64,000 bases of DNA from Subtercola boreus (GCF_003399625.1 NZ_NBXA01000026.1:124001-188000); one strand, 5' to 3'; counted from the first letter of the stretch, positions 36,038 to 50,189 are shown. Notes: generated by a model not told the origin, from the letters alone. A program made the numbers and translations.

Positions 36038-39000
36038 ACGAGGGCTCCCTGTTCGGTCGGGATCGGTGCGGCAGCGAGATGCAGGATGACGAGGGGGCGG
36101 CCCGCGAGGGAGAGGGGTACGGCGGGGGTCTCGGCGTGCCCGCCCCGGTGAGCGTCGACGACCTGCTCGGGGAACCCGGCAGCGGAGCCCTGGACGGCGC
36201 ACACCAGCGTCACGCCATGACCCGCCTGGACGGCGACCGCGGCGAGGAGCTCGGCGACGAGCGGCGCGGGGAGCGGACGCAGGTCGATGGCGATCAACTC
36301 GGCCGAGGACGCCAGAGCGAGTGCCACGTCGATGCACCAGCGTGCCGGCACGCCGAGAGCCCTCATCGGGGTGGACTGGTCGGAGGCCACGGGTGTGGCA
36401 CCGGCATCCGGCGATCCCGCCACCACGTCTTCGAGCACCCGGAGGTGGGCGCCGACCCGCTCGAGCTGCCTGTGCCGTTCGCCCCGGGGGGCATCGAGCC
36501 TCACCTCGCCGAGAAGGTACTCGCCGACCGTCAGCGCAGACCCGTCGGCGTCGACGTCGGCCACCAGCCGGGTGCGCCGGCGGAGGGCGGAAGCCTCGAA
36601 CGGCTGCGGATGACCCAGCACACTGAGGTGACCGGCGAAGCGAGGGAGCCTGCCCGTCAGAGCGGCCAGCACGGCGGCCCCGGCCACATCGGCACCGAGA
36701 TGGGAATCCGCACCCGGCTCCTCGAGCACCAGCGCGATCCCGCCGGACGGGGTGACGAGGTCGAACGGCTGCTGGCCTGCGAGCGTGAGGGATCCGGCCG
36801 CGACCGCGTCGGTGATCGCGGGGCGCGCCACGGGTGGGGCGAGCTGCGCCGCGCGGGCGGCCTTCCGGGCAGCTTTCGCCTCGGCTGCGGCGACTTTTGC
36901 GAGCATCCGCTTCTCGGCGGCGGCAGCTGAGCGGGTGACGGGGGCCGGGGCTTCGCCATCGGTGGAAGGGCTCTGCGCCTCGACCTCGGAGGCAGGGCTC
37001 TGCGCTTCGACCTCAGGGGCAGCATCCGGAGCGCCGTGCGCGAGCGCGGCCGACTCGGCATCCCCCGGCCGCCAGTCGCGGGCCGCGATCAGCTCGTGCA
37101 CCTTCTCACCCTCGATGTCGACGTTCGGCAGGTGCCGCCCGAGCCACGCCGGCAGGTACCAGGCGCGGGTTCCGAGCATGGCCATGACCGCGGGGATGAG
37201 GGTCATGCGAACGAGGAATGCGTCGATGAGCACGCCGACGGCCAGCGCGAAGGCAAGCGGCTGCACTGCGGCACCCGATCCCGGAACGAACGAGGCGAAG
37301 ACGCTGAACATGATGAGGGCCGCCGCGGTCACCACTCGGGCTGCTGCGCTGAAACCGTCGAGAACGGATTCCCGCCCCTCGCCGGTGCGCGAGAACTCCT
37401 CGCGCATACGGGAGACGAGGAACACGTGGTAATCCATCGCCAGCCCGAACAGCACGGCCATCACGAGGATCGGCATGAAGCTGATCACCGGCCCGACCTT
37501 CTGCACACCGAGGAGGTCTGCGAGCACCCCGTCGTTGAAGACGAGCGTCACGACGCCGAGCGAGGCGGCGACAGAGAGCAGAAAGCCGAGGGTCGCACTG
37601 ATCGGCACTGCCAGCGACCGGAAGACCATCGTCAGCAGCACGAGGCAGAGCCCGACCACGACGAGGGCGAAGATCGGCAGGGCGTCGCCCAGCTGCTGGG
37701 AGATGTCGATCGCCACCGCGGTCTGGCCGGTGACCATGTACGTGAATCCGTTTGCTGCCTCGAATGCAGGAGCGTCGTTGCGGAGGGTCTGGACGAGCTG
37801 TTTCGTGGCATCGGAATCGGGACCACTCGACGGCGTCAGCGAGACGATCGCCATGTCGAGGGCGCTGTTCGGGATGACCGGGCTCACCGAGTCGACGTCG
37901 GCGATGCCGGTGAACTGCTTGCCGAGGGCATCGAGCGCAGCCTGGAGGTTCTGCGCCTCGACCGATCCGATGTCCGCGGTGATCAGCAGCGGGCCGTTGA
38001 AGCCGGGGCCGTAGCCTCTGTCGAGCAGATCATAGGCGACACGGGCCTGGGAGCCGGGGGCCTGGTAGCCCGCATCGGGCACGGTGAGGGCGAGGTGGAG
38101 CGCCGGGAAGGCCAGTGCCAGCAACGCCAACGGAACGACGATCGCCGTGATCAGCGGTCGACGCGTGACGAGCCGCACCCACCGCCTGCCGAGGGTCGGC
38201 TTCGTGCCCGGCGCGGGGTTCTGCATCTCCCGTTCGCGCTTCGCGGTTCGGGAATCGGGCCTCGGAACGAGCTTCGTGTTGAGGAGTCCGAGGATGGCCG
38301 GCAGCAGGGTGAGCGCCGCGGCGACGGCGAGCAGCACGCCGAACGCCGCGCCGAGACCCATGATCGACAGGAACGGGATGTTCACCACCGACAGGCCGAT
38401 CAGGGCGATGATCACGGTGATGCCAGCGAAGACCACAGCGCTGCCCGCGGTGGAGTTCGCGATGGCGACGGACTCCCGGGCGGGCACGCCGGCCGCGAGT
38501 TGGGAGCGGTGCCGCGAGACGATGAAGAGGGAGTAGTCGATGCCGACCGCCAAGCCGAGCATCTGGGCGAGGATCGGCGCAGACGAGGAGATCGTGACGA
38601 AGTCCGAGACGATCGTGATCGACGAGGTCGAGATGACCACTCCGAAGATCGCGGTGATCAGGGGCATGCCGGCCGCGAGGAGCGAGCCGATGGTGATGGC
38701 CAGGATGATCAGGGCGACGACGAGGCTGCCCGCCTCCTGCGACGGGTCCGACGCGGGCTCTGGCGCCTTGACCCCTGCGTAGGCGACGGTCAGGCCGTTC
38801 TCTGCGATGCTGTCGCCCATCGCTTCGAGGGCCTCGGTGTCGGCGTCGGTGAGATCGGTGGCCGGCACCGAGTAGGCGATCGAGATGTAGGCCATCGAGT
38901 TGTCGGGGGCGATCTGCGCTGCGGCGGCGGCCGCCACGGCGGGGGGCCCCGACGTGTCGAACGGATCGGTGACGCTCGACTGGCCGGGCAACGTCTTCAT

Positions 39001-39291
39001 CTTCGCCGCCACACCGGAGATCTGAGATTCGAAGCTCCGGATGCTCTGCCCGGAGGGTGCGACGAAGATGACCTTGGAGCTGCCGCCGTTGGCTGCGGGG
39101 AACCGGCTGCCGAGCAGGTCGATGGCCGTCTGCGACTGCGTTCCCGGGATCTCGACCGCAGCCGATCCCTTGCCGGGGAAGGCGAGCGCACCGCCCACGG
39201 CGGCCATCACGATCAGCAGCCACACAGCCATGACGAGGAAGTGTCTCCGGGCTGCGAACGCGCCGATCCGATACAGCAGTACAGCCATCAT
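36034..39291 (-). CDS. MMPL/RND transporter with C-terminal degenerate ABC-ATPase-like domain
   Basis: Residues 1-740 form an MMPL transporter: N-terminal helix (AVLLYRIGAFAARRHFLVMA), two periplasmic loops and two six-helix bundles (QMLGLAVGIDYSLFIVSRHR; LFGLAMDYHVFLVSRMREEF). A charged Ala/Lys-rich linker leads to a domain from about 835 to the end. Its order resembles an ABC ATPase (ALVLEEPGADSHLGADV, LTGRLPRFAGHLSVLGHPQP, LRRRTRLVADV, ALALASSAELIAIDL). The Walker A lysine and serine are missing, so ATP hydrolysis is unlikely. YhgE/Pip follows, coupled by ATGA. Starts at 39291, 39288 and 39324 are possible. Confidence 0.85.
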   Translation of the reverse strand: MMAVLLYRIGAFAARRHFLVMAVWLLIVMAAVGGALAFPGKGSAAVEIPGTQSQTAIDLLGSRFPAANGGSSKVIFVAPSGQSIRSFESQISGVAAKMKTLPGQSSVTDPFDTSGPPAVAAAAAAQIAPDNSMAYISIAYSVPATDLTDADTEALEAMGDSIAENGLTVAYAGVKAPEPASDPSQEAGSLVVALIILAITIGSLLAAGMPLITAIFGVVISTSSITIVSDFVTISSSAPILAQMLGLAVGIDYSLFIVSRHRSQLAAGVPARESVAIANSTAGSAVVFAGITVIIALIGLSVVNIPFLSIMGLGAAFGVLLAVAAALTLLPAILGLLNTKLVPRPDSRTAKREREMQNPAPGTKPTLGRRWVRLVTRRPLITAIVVPLALLALAFPALHLALTVPDAGYQAPGSQARVAYDLLDRGYGPGFNGPLLITADIGSVEAQNLQAALDALGKQFTGIADVDSVSPVIPNSALDMAIVSLTPSSGPDSDATKQLVQTLRNDAPAFEAANGFTYMVTGQTAVAIDISQQLGDALPIFALVVVGLCLVLLTMVFRSLAVPISATLGFLLSVAASLGVVTLVFNDGVLADLLGVQKVGPVISFMPILVMAVLFGLAMDYHVFLVSRMREEFSRTGEGRESVLDGFSAAARVVTAAALIMFSVFASFVPGSGAAVQPLAFALAVGVLIDAFLVRMTLIPAVMAMLGTRAWYLPAWLGRHLPNVDIEGEKVHELIAARDWRPGDAESAALAHGAPDAAPEVEAQSPASEVEAQSPSTDGEAPAPVTRSAAAAEKRMLAKVAAAEAKAARKAARAAQLAPPVARPAITDAVAAGSLTLAGQQPFDLVTPSGGIALVLEEPGADSHLGADVAGAAVLAALTGRLPRFAGHLSVLGHPQPFEASALRRRTRLVADVDADGSALTVGEYLLGEVRLDAPRGERHRQLERVGAHLRVLEDVVAGSPDAGATPVASDQSTPMRALGVPARWCIDVALALASSAELIAIDLRPLPAPLVAELLAAVAVQAGHGVTLVCAVQGSAAGFPEQVVDAHRGGHAETPAVPLSLAGRPLVILHLAAAPIPTEQGALV

Positions 39292-39446
39292 GGCCCCCGT
39301 CAGATGGCACCCAGCGAGGGTCATACCAGGCGATGACTTCGGAAGTCGGGGTGCTCAACGCTCAAGATAGCGGACAGCCAAGTGGGGAAGCAAAAACAGG
39401 TGGGGAGGTTCACCCGAAGGTGGGGGGCGCGCCCGGTTGCACACCT

Positions 39447-39452
39447 TAGGCT
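39447..39452 (+). promoter_or_regulatory. -10 element of the SpeE-like gene at 39460
   Basis: TAGGCT ends seven bases before the ATG, and no ribosome site is seen. This is a leaderless-type promoter. Confidence 0.5.
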
Positions 39453-39459
39453 GGTGCGG

Positions 39460-40362
39460 ATGAATCCCCCGGTGCACCGTCGCCTCCGCCTGAGCGGGCT
39501 GGCCGCAGAACTCCGCGCCGACGATCTCGGTGGCGCGGGTCTCACCCTCTGCATCGGTGATGAGCAGCAGTCGCACGTCTACACGGGCGACCCCCTGGAG
39601 CTGCGGTTCGACTACCTCCGCCGCATCGCGAACCTCGCCGGCCTGCTCGCACCGGCGGGCGTTCCGCTCCGGGTGCTGCACCTCGGTGGAGGCGCCCTGA
39701 CACTGGCCCGCCATCTCGCCCTGGCCCGGCCGGGTTCGCCGCAGACCGTGATCGAATACGAGTCCGACCTGTTCGACTTCGTGACGGAGGCGGCGCCACT
39801 GCCGCCCGGCACCGAGCTCCGCGTGATCATCGACGACGCCCGCGCGGGGCTCGACCGGGCATCCGGGGCCGACGGCTACGACCTCATCGTCGCCGACGTC
39901 TACCTCGGCTCGACCACACCGGCCCACCTGACGAGTGTGGAGTTCTACCGCGAGGTCACGGCGCTTCTCAGCACCGGCGGGGTCCTCGCCGTCAACGTGG
40001 CCGACGATGCGGGCCTGCCCGTCGCCCGGGCGAGCGCCGCGACGCTCGCAGAGGTGTTTCCGACTGTGCTGGTCACCGGCGCAGCGGGACTCACCGACCA
40101 GCTCGACGAGGGCAACGCCGTGCTGTTCGCCTCCCGGTGGCGTGGCCTCGCCTCGCTGCAGGCCGGGCTCCAGGCAGCGGGCCCGCACCCGAGCGGACTG
40201 GTGGGGGCCGACCGCCTGACCTCCTTCATCGGTGCTGCGCGCCCGGTGCGGGATGCCGTCGTGTCGGGTTCCGGCGCGGGGTATCTCCGCGATCGGGTAG
40301 CCGCGGAGGCTCCGAGCGTCCGCGCGCGGGCAGCCGGGGAGGCTCCGGATGCCCGTGGCTGA
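39460..40362 (+). CDS. Spermidine-synthase-like methyltransferase-fold protein (paralogue 1)
   Basis: The 300-residue protein from ATG 39460 has the Rossmann nucleotide-binding motif LRVLHLGGGALTLARHLALA at about 85-104. The acidic end of strand 2 is VIEYESDLFDFV, and DLIVADVYLGSTTPAHLTSV marks the catalytic region. The fold is that of spermidine synthase, but the DSSDP loop is replaced by ADVYLGSTTPAH, so the substrate is uncertain. A second gene of exactly the same length is at 51884-52786. Its 3' end overlaps the flavoprotein gene by 14 bases, so the two are coupled. Confidence 0.85.
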   Translation: MNPPVHRRLRLSGLAAELRADDLGGAGLTLCIGDEQQSHVYTGDPLELRFDYLRRIANLAGLLAPAGVPLRVLHLGGGALTLARHLALARPGSPQTVIEYESDLFDFVTEAAPLPPGTELRVIIDDARAGLDRASGADGYDLIVADVYLGSTTPAHLTSVEFYREVTALLSTGGVLAVNVADDAGLPVARASAATLAEVFPTVLVTGAAGLTDQLDEGNAVLFASRWRGLASLQAGLQAAGPHPSGLVGADRLTSFIGAARPVRDAVVSGSGAGYLRDRVAAEAPSVRARAAGEAPDARG

Positions 40363-41539
40363 GCCGCACTCCCCCGGCGCCGCCAGCGGCTTCCCTCTGC
40401 CGGCCATCCCCGCGCACGCCCGGGTGGTGGTGGTCGGTGCTGGGCAGGCCGGGCTGTCGGTGGCCCACCACCTGGCGCACAGAGGCCTGGCGCCCGGCCA
40501 GGATCTGGTCGTGCTCGACCGTTCCCCCGCCGCCGGGGGCGCGTGGCAGTTCCGCTGGGAGTCGCTGCGGCTCGGCACCGCCCACCGCGTCAACGATCTT
40601 CCCGGCATGCGGGAGCTCGGGCTGAGCTTCGAGACCGCCGACCAGGGCCGCGCGGCGCGCGATGTGGTGGGTGAGTACTACGCGGAGTACGAGCGGCACT
40701 TCGGGCTCGCGGTCTTCCGGCCGGTGGCGGTGACGTCGGTACGGGAGGCCGCGCGGGCGTCGGATGCCCGGGCGGCGCCGCTTCGCGTCGACTACCGTCG
40801 CGGGGCGGGCGACGGCGCGACCCGGGGCACCGTCATCGCCGATCTACTGGTCAACGCGACCGGCACGTGGGGCGCACCGATCCGCCCGTACATCACCGGC
40901 ATCGAGACGTTCCGCGGTCGTCAACTGAGCACCCCCGAGTACCGCTCGGCCGCCGAGTTCGGGGGCCGGCGGGTGGTCGTCGTCGGTGGCGGCACCTCCG
41001 CCGTGGGTTTCGTGCTCGAGCTGGAGGGGATCGCGGCATCCGTCACCTGGGTCACCCGTCGCCCGGTCTCGTTCGCGGGCGAGGAGCCGGGTGAGGCGAG
41101 CGCGAGCATGGAGGGCCGGCTCGCCGCGGTCGCGCAGCAGAACGATGCGGCCCGGGAGGGCCGCGTGCTGCCGAGCATCATCAGCGGAACCGGCCTGCCC
41201 GCCACGGCCCGCAATCTGGACGCGGCCCGGCGGGGCGTTCTGGTGGCGCGGCCCCTGTTCACCGGCATCGAACCGGGCGGCGTGCGTTTCGCCGACGGCA
41301 GCTTCGAGCCGGCCGACGCCATCATCTGGGCCACGGGCTTCCGGTCGGAGCTCGGCCATCTCGACCCTCTGGGCCTCCGGGAGCCGGGCGGCGGTGTGGC
41401 CGCGACCCAGGGCAGGGCCGAGCGCGACCCCCGGGTGTTCCTTGCGGGATACGGGCCGCAGGCGTCGACGATCGGCGCGAACCGTGCGGGCCGGCTGGTG
41501 GCGCTGCAGGTGCTGGAGGTGTTGGCAGCGCTCAGCTGA
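40349..41539 (+). CDS. FAD-dependent oxidoreductase, flavin monooxygenase/CzcO type
   Basis: The 396-residue protein has an N-terminal FAD-binding GxGxxG motif (VVVVGAGQAGLSVAHHL, about 26-42) and the segment GGAWQFRWESLRLGT. A second dinucleotide motif for NADPH follows (VVVVGGGTSAVGFVLEL), and DAIIWATGFRSELGHL is the ATG motif of flavoprotein monooxygenases. It probably oxidises a small organic substrate or acts as an NAD(P)H-dependent reductase. The start overlaps the SpeE-like gene. Its stop overlaps that of the convergent DUF475 gene within the palindrome TCAGCTGA. Confidence 0.88.
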   Translation: MPVAEPHSPGAASGFPLPAIPAHARVVVVGAGQAGLSVAHHLAHRGLAPGQDLVVLDRSPAAGGAWQFRWESLRLGTAHRVNDLPGMRELGLSFETADQGRAARDVVGEYYAEYERHFGLAVFRPVAVTSVREAARASDARAAPLRVDYRRGAGDGATRGTVIADLLVNATGTWGAPIRPYITGIETFRGRQLSTPEYRSAAEFGGRRVVVVGGGTSAVGFVLELEGIAASVTWVTRRPVSFAGEEPGEASASMEGRLAAVAQQNDAAREGRVLPSIISGTGLPATARNLDAARRGVLVARPLFTGIEPGGVRFADGSFEPADAIIWATGFRSELGHLDPLGLREPGGGVAATQGRAERDPRVFLAGYGPQASTIGANRAGRLVALQVLEVLAALS

Positions 41540-42623
41540 CCGTCGCCGGCTCGGCCGCGTCGCTTACTCCGATACGCCGGTTGCGCACGATGCTCGACAG
41601 GAATCCCGCGCCGATGAACACGATGCCCACGAGCCCGGTGACCACGTCGGGAATGTCTGCCCGGATCGAGACCAGCAGGATCACCGCCAGGGCCCCGACC
41701 GCCCAGAGCGCCCCGTGTTCGAGATAGACGAACTGGCTGAGGGTGCCCTGGCGCACCAGGAAGATCGTGAGCGACCGGATGAACATCGCCCCGACACCGA
41801 GCCCGATGGCGATCACGATCGGGTCTGACGTGATGGCGAAGGCGCCGATGACGCCGTCGAACGAGAAACTCGCATCCAGAACCTCGAGATAGAGGAAGAG
41901 GAAGAACGCCGCGCGCCCCACGACGACCTTGACCTGCCGGCCGGGCTTGACGGGGTCGACGTCCTCGCCGCCGCCCTCCTCGGCCGACTGCTCGAACACC
42001 TGTCCGAGGGCGGTGACCAGCAGGAACGATCCGATACCGATCACGCCGCTCAGCAACACCGTGCCCGGGTCTTCGGCCACGAACTGCGAGACCAGCACGA
42101 GCACGATGATCGAGACGATCACGCTCGCTCCCGGAACCCGTCCGACGGTCTGCAGCACCTTCTCGACCGGCTTGATCCAGAGAACTTCGCGTTCGTCGAA
42201 CATGAAGTCGAGGAACAGCATCAACAGGAACATGCCGCCGAAACCGGCGATCGCCGGATGAGCTGCGTTCAGGATGAAGCCGTACGTGCCCGGAACGGCC
42301 GGGTCACCCTTCTCGAATGCCAACTGCACGGCCTGCACCGGCCCGAGCCCCGCCGTCACCGCGACGACGAGGAACGGAAAGACCAGCCTCATGCCGAAGA
42401 CGGCGATGATGACACCGACGGTGAGGAAGATGCGCTGCCACGCCGCGTTCATGCGCTCGAGGATCGTGGCGTTGACCACCGCGTTGTCGAACGAGAGCGA
42501 GATCTCGAGCACGCTCAGCACCACCACCAGCACCAGGGCTGCGGGGCCGCCGTAGAGGAAGCCGAGCGCGAGGCCCACCAGGAGCACGGCGAACGACCAA
42601 CCGAAGTTCTTCAGCACGTGCAT
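41532..42623 (-). CDS. DUF475 integral membrane protein (TerC-related)
   Basis: The 363-residue protein from ATG 42623 (MHVLKNFGWSFAVLLVGLAL) has about eight to nine membrane segments. It carries the two family motifs VLEISLSFDNAVVNATIL near the N-terminus and EVLDASFSFDGVIGAFAIT in the second half, each with membrane-embedded acidic residues. TerC-like proteins are thought to handle metal ions, and some act in manganese export; the substrate here is unknown. An earlier in-frame start lies within the rpoC terminator hairpin and is rejected. A short overlapping upstream frame (42611-42637) is noted separately. Confidence 0.88.
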   Translation of the reverse strand: MHVLKNFGWSFAVLLVGLALGFLYGGPAALVLVVVLSVLEISLSFDNAVVNATILERMNAAWQRIFLTVGVIIAVFGMRLVFPFLVVAVTAGLGPVQAVQLAFEKGDPAVPGTYGFILNAAHPAIAGFGGMFLLMLFLDFMFDEREVLWIKPVEKVLQTVGRVPGASVIVSIIVLVLVSQFVAEDPGTVLLSGVIGIGSFLLVTALGQVFEQSAEEGGGEDVDPVKPGRQVKVVVGRAAFFLFLYLEVLDASFSFDGVIGAFAITSDPIVIAIGLGVGAMFIRSLTIFLVRQGTLSQFVYLEHGALWAVGALAVILLVSIRADIPDVVTGLVGIVFIGAGFLSSIVRNRRIGVSDAAEPATVS

Positions 42624-42637
42624 CCATTCCGAGTCAT
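42611..42637 (-). other. Candidate 8-codon upstream ORF overlapping the DUF475 start
   Basis: TAGACT (42644-42649) ends six bases before an ATG that reads M-T-R-N-G-C-T-C and stops at 42611. It is out of frame with DUF475 and overlaps its start. Any leaderless message from this -10 would begin at this ATG. Translation is inference. Confidence 0.35.
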
Positions 42638-42662
42638 CAGGCAAGTCTAGGTGCGGAACGGA

Positions 42663-42697
42663 GAAGGGCCCCCTCACCGAGGTGAGAGGGCCCTTCC
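42663..42697 (-). terminator. Terminator of the rpoBC operon
   Basis: GAAGGGCCCCCTCACC (42663-42678) pairs with GGTGAGAGGGCCCTTC (42681-42696) across a two-base loop, with one mismatch. It lies 18 bases after the rpoC stop. There is no T-run. Confidence 0.85.
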
Positions 42698-42714
42698 GAT
42701 CCTGCAGCTACCGC

Positions 42715-46614
<3,900 letters not shown>

Positions 46615-46662
46615 TTTTTTCTTCTCTCCTGGAAAAACGTCAGCTAAAGAGGGTTTTGACCC

Positions 46663-46682
46663 GATTCGCGATCTCGCGAATC
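46663..46682 (-). other. Hairpin in the rpoB-rpoC spacer
   Basis: GATTCGCGA (46663-46671) and TCGCGAATC (46674-46682) form a perfect 9-bp stem with a two-base loop, 15 bases after the rpoB stop. It is a likely processing or stability element; a terminator role would separate two subunits that must be made in equal amounts. Confidence 0.6.
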
Positions 46683-46697
46683 ACATCATTGGCTAAC

Positions 46698-49600
46698 TCA
46701 GATGTCGTCGATGGACGAGTTCTCGAACCGCGTGGAGATGTTGATACCGAGCTCTTCCGCAGCGCGGAACACCTCGTCATCGGTGTCGCGCAGGCTGACT
46801 GCGGTGCCGTCCGCCGAAAGAACTTCGACGTTGAGGCAGAGCGACTGCATCTCCTTGATGAGCACCTTGAAGGACTCGGGGATACCCGGCTCCTGGATGT
46901 TCTCACCCTTGACGATCGCTTCGTACACCTTCACGCGGCCGAGGATGTCATCCGACTTGATCGTCAGAAGCTCCTGCAGTGCGTACGCGGCGCCGTAGGC
47001 CTCGAGTGCCCACACTTCCATCTCACCGAAGCGCTGCCCACCGAACTGTGCCTTACCACCCAGCGGCTGCTGCGTGATCATGGAGTACGGACCGGTCGAA
47101 CGAGCGTGGATCTTGTCGTCGACGAGGTGGTGGAGCTTCAGGATGTACATGTAGCCGACCGAGATGGGCTCGGGGAACGGCTCGCCGGAGCGGCCGTCGA
47201 AGAGCGTCGCCTTGCCGGTGCCGTTGATGAGACGGTCGCCGTCACGGGTCACGAGGGTCGAATCGAGCAGACCACCGATCTCCTCCTCGAGCGCGCCGTC
47301 GAACACCGGGGTGGCGACCTTGGTGTTCGGGGCAGCCTCGTGCGCGGCCTCGGGAAGACGGCCGGCCCACTTGTTGCTCTTGCCCTCGACCTTCCAGCCC
47401 TGCTTGGCGATCCAGCCCAAGTGGATCTCGAGAACCTGGCCGAAGTTCATTCGCCCAGGGATACCGAGCGGGTTCAGGACCACGTCGACGGGGGTGCCGT
47501 CTGCAAGGAACGGCATGTCCTCCACCGGCAGGATCTTCGCGATGACGCCCTTGTTGCCGTGGCGGCCCGCGAGCTTGTCGCCCTCGGTGATCTTGCGCTT
47601 CTGGGCGATGTAGACGACCACGCGCTGGTTGACGCCGGAACCGAGTTCGTCGTCGTTCTCGGCAGAGAACTCCTTGACGGCGATGATGGTTCCGCGCTCG
47701 CCGTGGGGCACCTTCAGCGAGGTGTCGCGCACTTCGCGGCTCTTCTCGTTGAAGATCGCGCGGAGCAGGCGCTCCTCGGCACTCAGCTCGGTCTCACCCT
47801 TGGGTGTGACCTTGCCGACGAGGATGTCGCCGGGGCGGACCTCTGCGCCGATCCGGATGATTCCGCGCTCGTCGAGGTCGGCGAGCAGCTCCGGGCTGAC
47901 GTTCGGGAGGTCACGGGTGATCTCCTCCTTGCCGAGCTTGGTGTCGCGGGCATCCACTTCGTACTCTTCGATGTGGATCGAGGAGAGCGTGTCGTCCTTC
48001 ACCAGGTTCTGGCTGAGGATCATCGCGTCTTCGAAGTTGTAGCCCTCCCACGGCATGAACGCCACGAGGAGGTTCTTGCCGAGCGCGAGCTCACCGTTCT
48101 CGGTGGCGGGGCCATCGGCGATGACCTCTCCGACCTCGACGCGGTCACCCTCGTTGACGATGACGCGCTGGTTGTAGCTCGTGCCCTGGTTCGAGCGGTC
48201 GAACTTGCGGAGGTAGTAGGTCTCGACCCCACCCTCGTCGAGGAGCACCGACACGGCATCGGCACTGACCTCCTGCACGACACCGGCGTGCTGGGTGGTG
48301 ACCACGTCACCGGCGTCGACGGCCGCGAAGCCCTCCATACCGGTTCCGACCAGGGGGCTGTCGCTCATCAGGAGCGGCACGGCCTGGCGCTGCATGTTCG
48401 CACCCATGAGGGCGCGGTTCGCATCGTCGTGCTCGAGGAAGGGTATGAGGGACGTCGCGACGGAGACCATCTGGCGCGGGGAGACATCCATGTAGCCGAT
48501 GTCCTCGATGGGGAAGAGGTCGACCTCGCCACCCTTCTTGCGGGCGAGCACGCGGGGCTCGGCGAAGCGGGCCTCCTTGGTGAGCGGCGCGTTGGCCTGC
48601 GCCACCACGTACTCATCCTCTTCGCTCGCGGTGAGGTAGTCGATGGTCTCCGAGACGACGCCGTCGATGACACGACGGTACGGGGTCTCGATGAAACCGA
48701 ACGAGTTGATGCGGGCGAACGACGCCAGCGAACCGATCAGGCCGATGTTCGGGCCCTCAGGGGTCTCGATGGGGCACATGCGGCCGTAGTGGCTGGGGTG
48801 CACGTCGCGAACCTCGACGCCGGCACGCTCACGGGACAGACCACCCGGGCCGAGCGCAGACAGTCGACGCTTGTGCGTCAGGCCGGCGAGCGGGTTGTTC
48901 TGGTCCATGAACTGCGACAGCTGCGAGGTGCCGAAGAACTCCTTGATCGCGGCGACGACGGGGCGCACGTTGATCAGGGTCTGCGGGGTGATCGCCTCGA
49001 TGTCCTGCGTGGTCATCCGCTCACGCACCACGCGCTCCATACGGGAGAGTCCTGTACGGACCTGGTTCTGGATGAGCTCGCCGACGGCACGGATGCGACG
49101 GTTGCCGAAGTGGTCGATGTCGTCGATGTCGAGACGGATCTCCACAGCCTTGCCACCGCGGGTACCCGGGAGCGTGGTCTGGTTCTCGTGGAGGGCCACG
49201 AGGTACTTGATCGTCGCGATGATGTCGGCGTTCGTCAGAACGGAGTTCGACAGCTCGCTCTCGAGACCGAGCTTGCGGTTGATCTTGTAACGACCGACCT
49301 TCGCGAGGTCGTAGCGCTTCGGGTTGAAGTAGAAGTTGTCGAGCAGCGCACGTGCGGCCTCGGCAGCAACCTGCTCGCCCGGGCGGAGCTTCCGGTAGAT
49401 GTCCTTGAGGGCTTCTTCCTTCGTCAGGATGGAGTCCTTCTCGAGGGTTGCCTCGATGGAGGAGTAACCCTTGAACTGCTCGAGGATCTCCTCGCTCGTG
49501 AGGCCGAGGGCCTTCAGGAACACGGTGACGCTCTGCTTGCGCTTGCGGTCGATGCGCACGCCCACCTGGTCGCGCTTGTCGATCTCGAACTCGAGCCAGG

Positions 49601-50189
49601 CACCGCGGCTCGGGATGACGCGGGCCGAGTAGATGTCCTTGTCGGAGGTCTTCTCGAGCTGGCGGTCGAAGTAGACGCCCGGGCTCCGCACGAGCTGGGA
49701 CACGACGACACGCTCGGTGCCGTTGATGATGAACGTGCCCTTTTCGGTCATCAGGGGGAAGTCGCCCATGAAGACGGTCTGGGTCTTGATCTCGCCGGTG
49801 AGGTGGTTCATGAACTCGGCCTCGACGTAGAGCGGGGCGGCGTAGGTCTTGCCGCGCTCCTTGCACTCGTCGATGGTGTACTTCTCGGGCTCGAGGAACG
49901 GGCTCGTGAAGCTGAGCTGCATGGTCTCGCCGAGGTCTTCGATCGGGGAGATCTCCTCGAAGATCTCATCGAGGCCGGAGTGCTCAGGAAGGTCTTTGCG
50001 ACCCTGCTCCTTTGCTTCAGCGACGCGTGCCTTCCACACGTCGTTGCCCACGAGCCAGTCGAAGCTCTCGGTCTGCAGGGCAAGCAGATCGGGAACAGTC
50101 AGGTTGTCAGAAATTTTGGCGAACGAGAGTCGCGATGCTCCGCGACCGTTCTTGGGTGTGGTGGTGGTTGCGTTGCTCGCAGCAGCCAA
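46698..50189 (-). CDS. rpoB: RNA polymerase beta subunit
   Basis: The start is TTG at 50189 ([20 protein letters not shown]) with GGAGG eight bases upstream. The 1163-residue subunit has the rifampicin-site cluster [20 protein letters not shown] followed by [16 protein letters not shown]. The residues most often changed in resistant strains are present, so it reads as rifampicin-sensitive. [20 protein letters not shown] and the C-terminal [15 protein letters not shown] are typical. The neighbouring rplKAJL genes are absent; an accessory region lies upstream. Confidence 0.99.
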   Translation of the reverse strand: MAAASNATTTTPKNGRGASRLSFAKISDNLTVPDLLALQTESFDWLVGNDVWKARVAEAKEQGRKDLPEHSGLDEIFEEISPIEDLGETMQLSFTSPFLEPEKYTIDECKERGKTYAAPLYVEAEFMNHLTGEIKTQTVFMGDFPLMTEKGTFIINGTERVVVSQLVRSPGVYFDRQLEKTSDKDIYSARVIPSRGAWLEFEIDKRDQVGVRIDRKRKQSVTVFLKALGLTSEEILEQFKGYSSIEATLEKDSILTKEEALKDIYRKLRPGEQVAAEAARALLDNFYFNPKRYDLAKVGRYKINRKLGLESELSNSVLTNADIIATIKYLVALHENQTTLPGTRGGKAVEIRLDIDDIDHFGNRRIRAVGELIQNQVRTGLSRMERVVRERMTTQDIEAITPQTLINVRPVVAAIKEFFGTSQLSQFMDQNNPLAGLTHKRRLSALGPGGLSRERAGVEVRDVHPSHYGRMCPIETPEGPNIGLIGSLASFARINSFGFIETPYRRVIDGVVSETIDYLTASEEDEYVVAQANAPLTKEARFAEPRVLARKKGGEVDLFPIEDIGYMDVSPRQMVSVATSLIPFLEHDDANRALMGANMQRQAVPLLMSDSPLVGTGMEGFAAVDAGDVVTTQHAGVVQEVSADAVSVLLDEGGVETYYLRKFDRSNQGTSYNQRVIVNEGDRVEVGEVIADGPATENGELALGKNLLVAFMPWEGYNFEDAMILSQNLVKDDTLSSIHIEEYEVDARDTKLGKEEITRDLPNVSPELLADLDERGIIRIGAEVRPGDILVGKVTPKGETELSAEERLLRAIFNEKSREVRDTSLKVPHGERGTIIAVKEFSAENDDELGSGVNQRVVVYIAQKRKITEGDKLAGRHGNKGVIAKILPVEDMPFLADGTPVDVVLNPLGIPGRMNFGQVLEIHLGWIAKQGWKVEGKSNKWAGRLPEAAHEAAPNTKVATPVFDGALEEEIGGLLDSTLVTRDGDRLINGTGKATLFDGRSGEPFPEPISVGYMYILKLHHLVDDKIHARSTGPYSMITQQPLGGKAQFGGQRFGEMEVWALEAYGAAYALQELLTIKSDDILGRVKVYEAIVKGENIQEPGIPESFKVLIKEMQSLCLNVEVLSADGTAVSLRDTDDEVFRAAEELGINISTRFENSSIDDI

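Noticed and set aside
36038-36337. A 100-residue N-terminal extension of the YhgE/Pip protein
   Set aside because: It is Arg/Pro-rich, lies inside the MMPL gene, and the ATG at 36037 forms a clean ATGA coupling.
39292-39324. ATG at 39324 as the MMPL start
   Set aside because: It adds eleven residues unlike the family; the following MMAVLLYRIG matches the typical N-terminus. Left open because no ribosome site decides it.
37036-39336. A 766-codon plus-strand frame opposite the MMPL gene
   Set aside because: The predicted protein is Arg/Asp/His-rich low complexity, typical of antisense GC-rich frames.
42624-42677. Upstream start of the DUF475 gene at 42677
   Set aside because: It lies within the rpoC terminator and upstream of the only candidate promoter element; the ATG at 42623 starts the first membrane helix.
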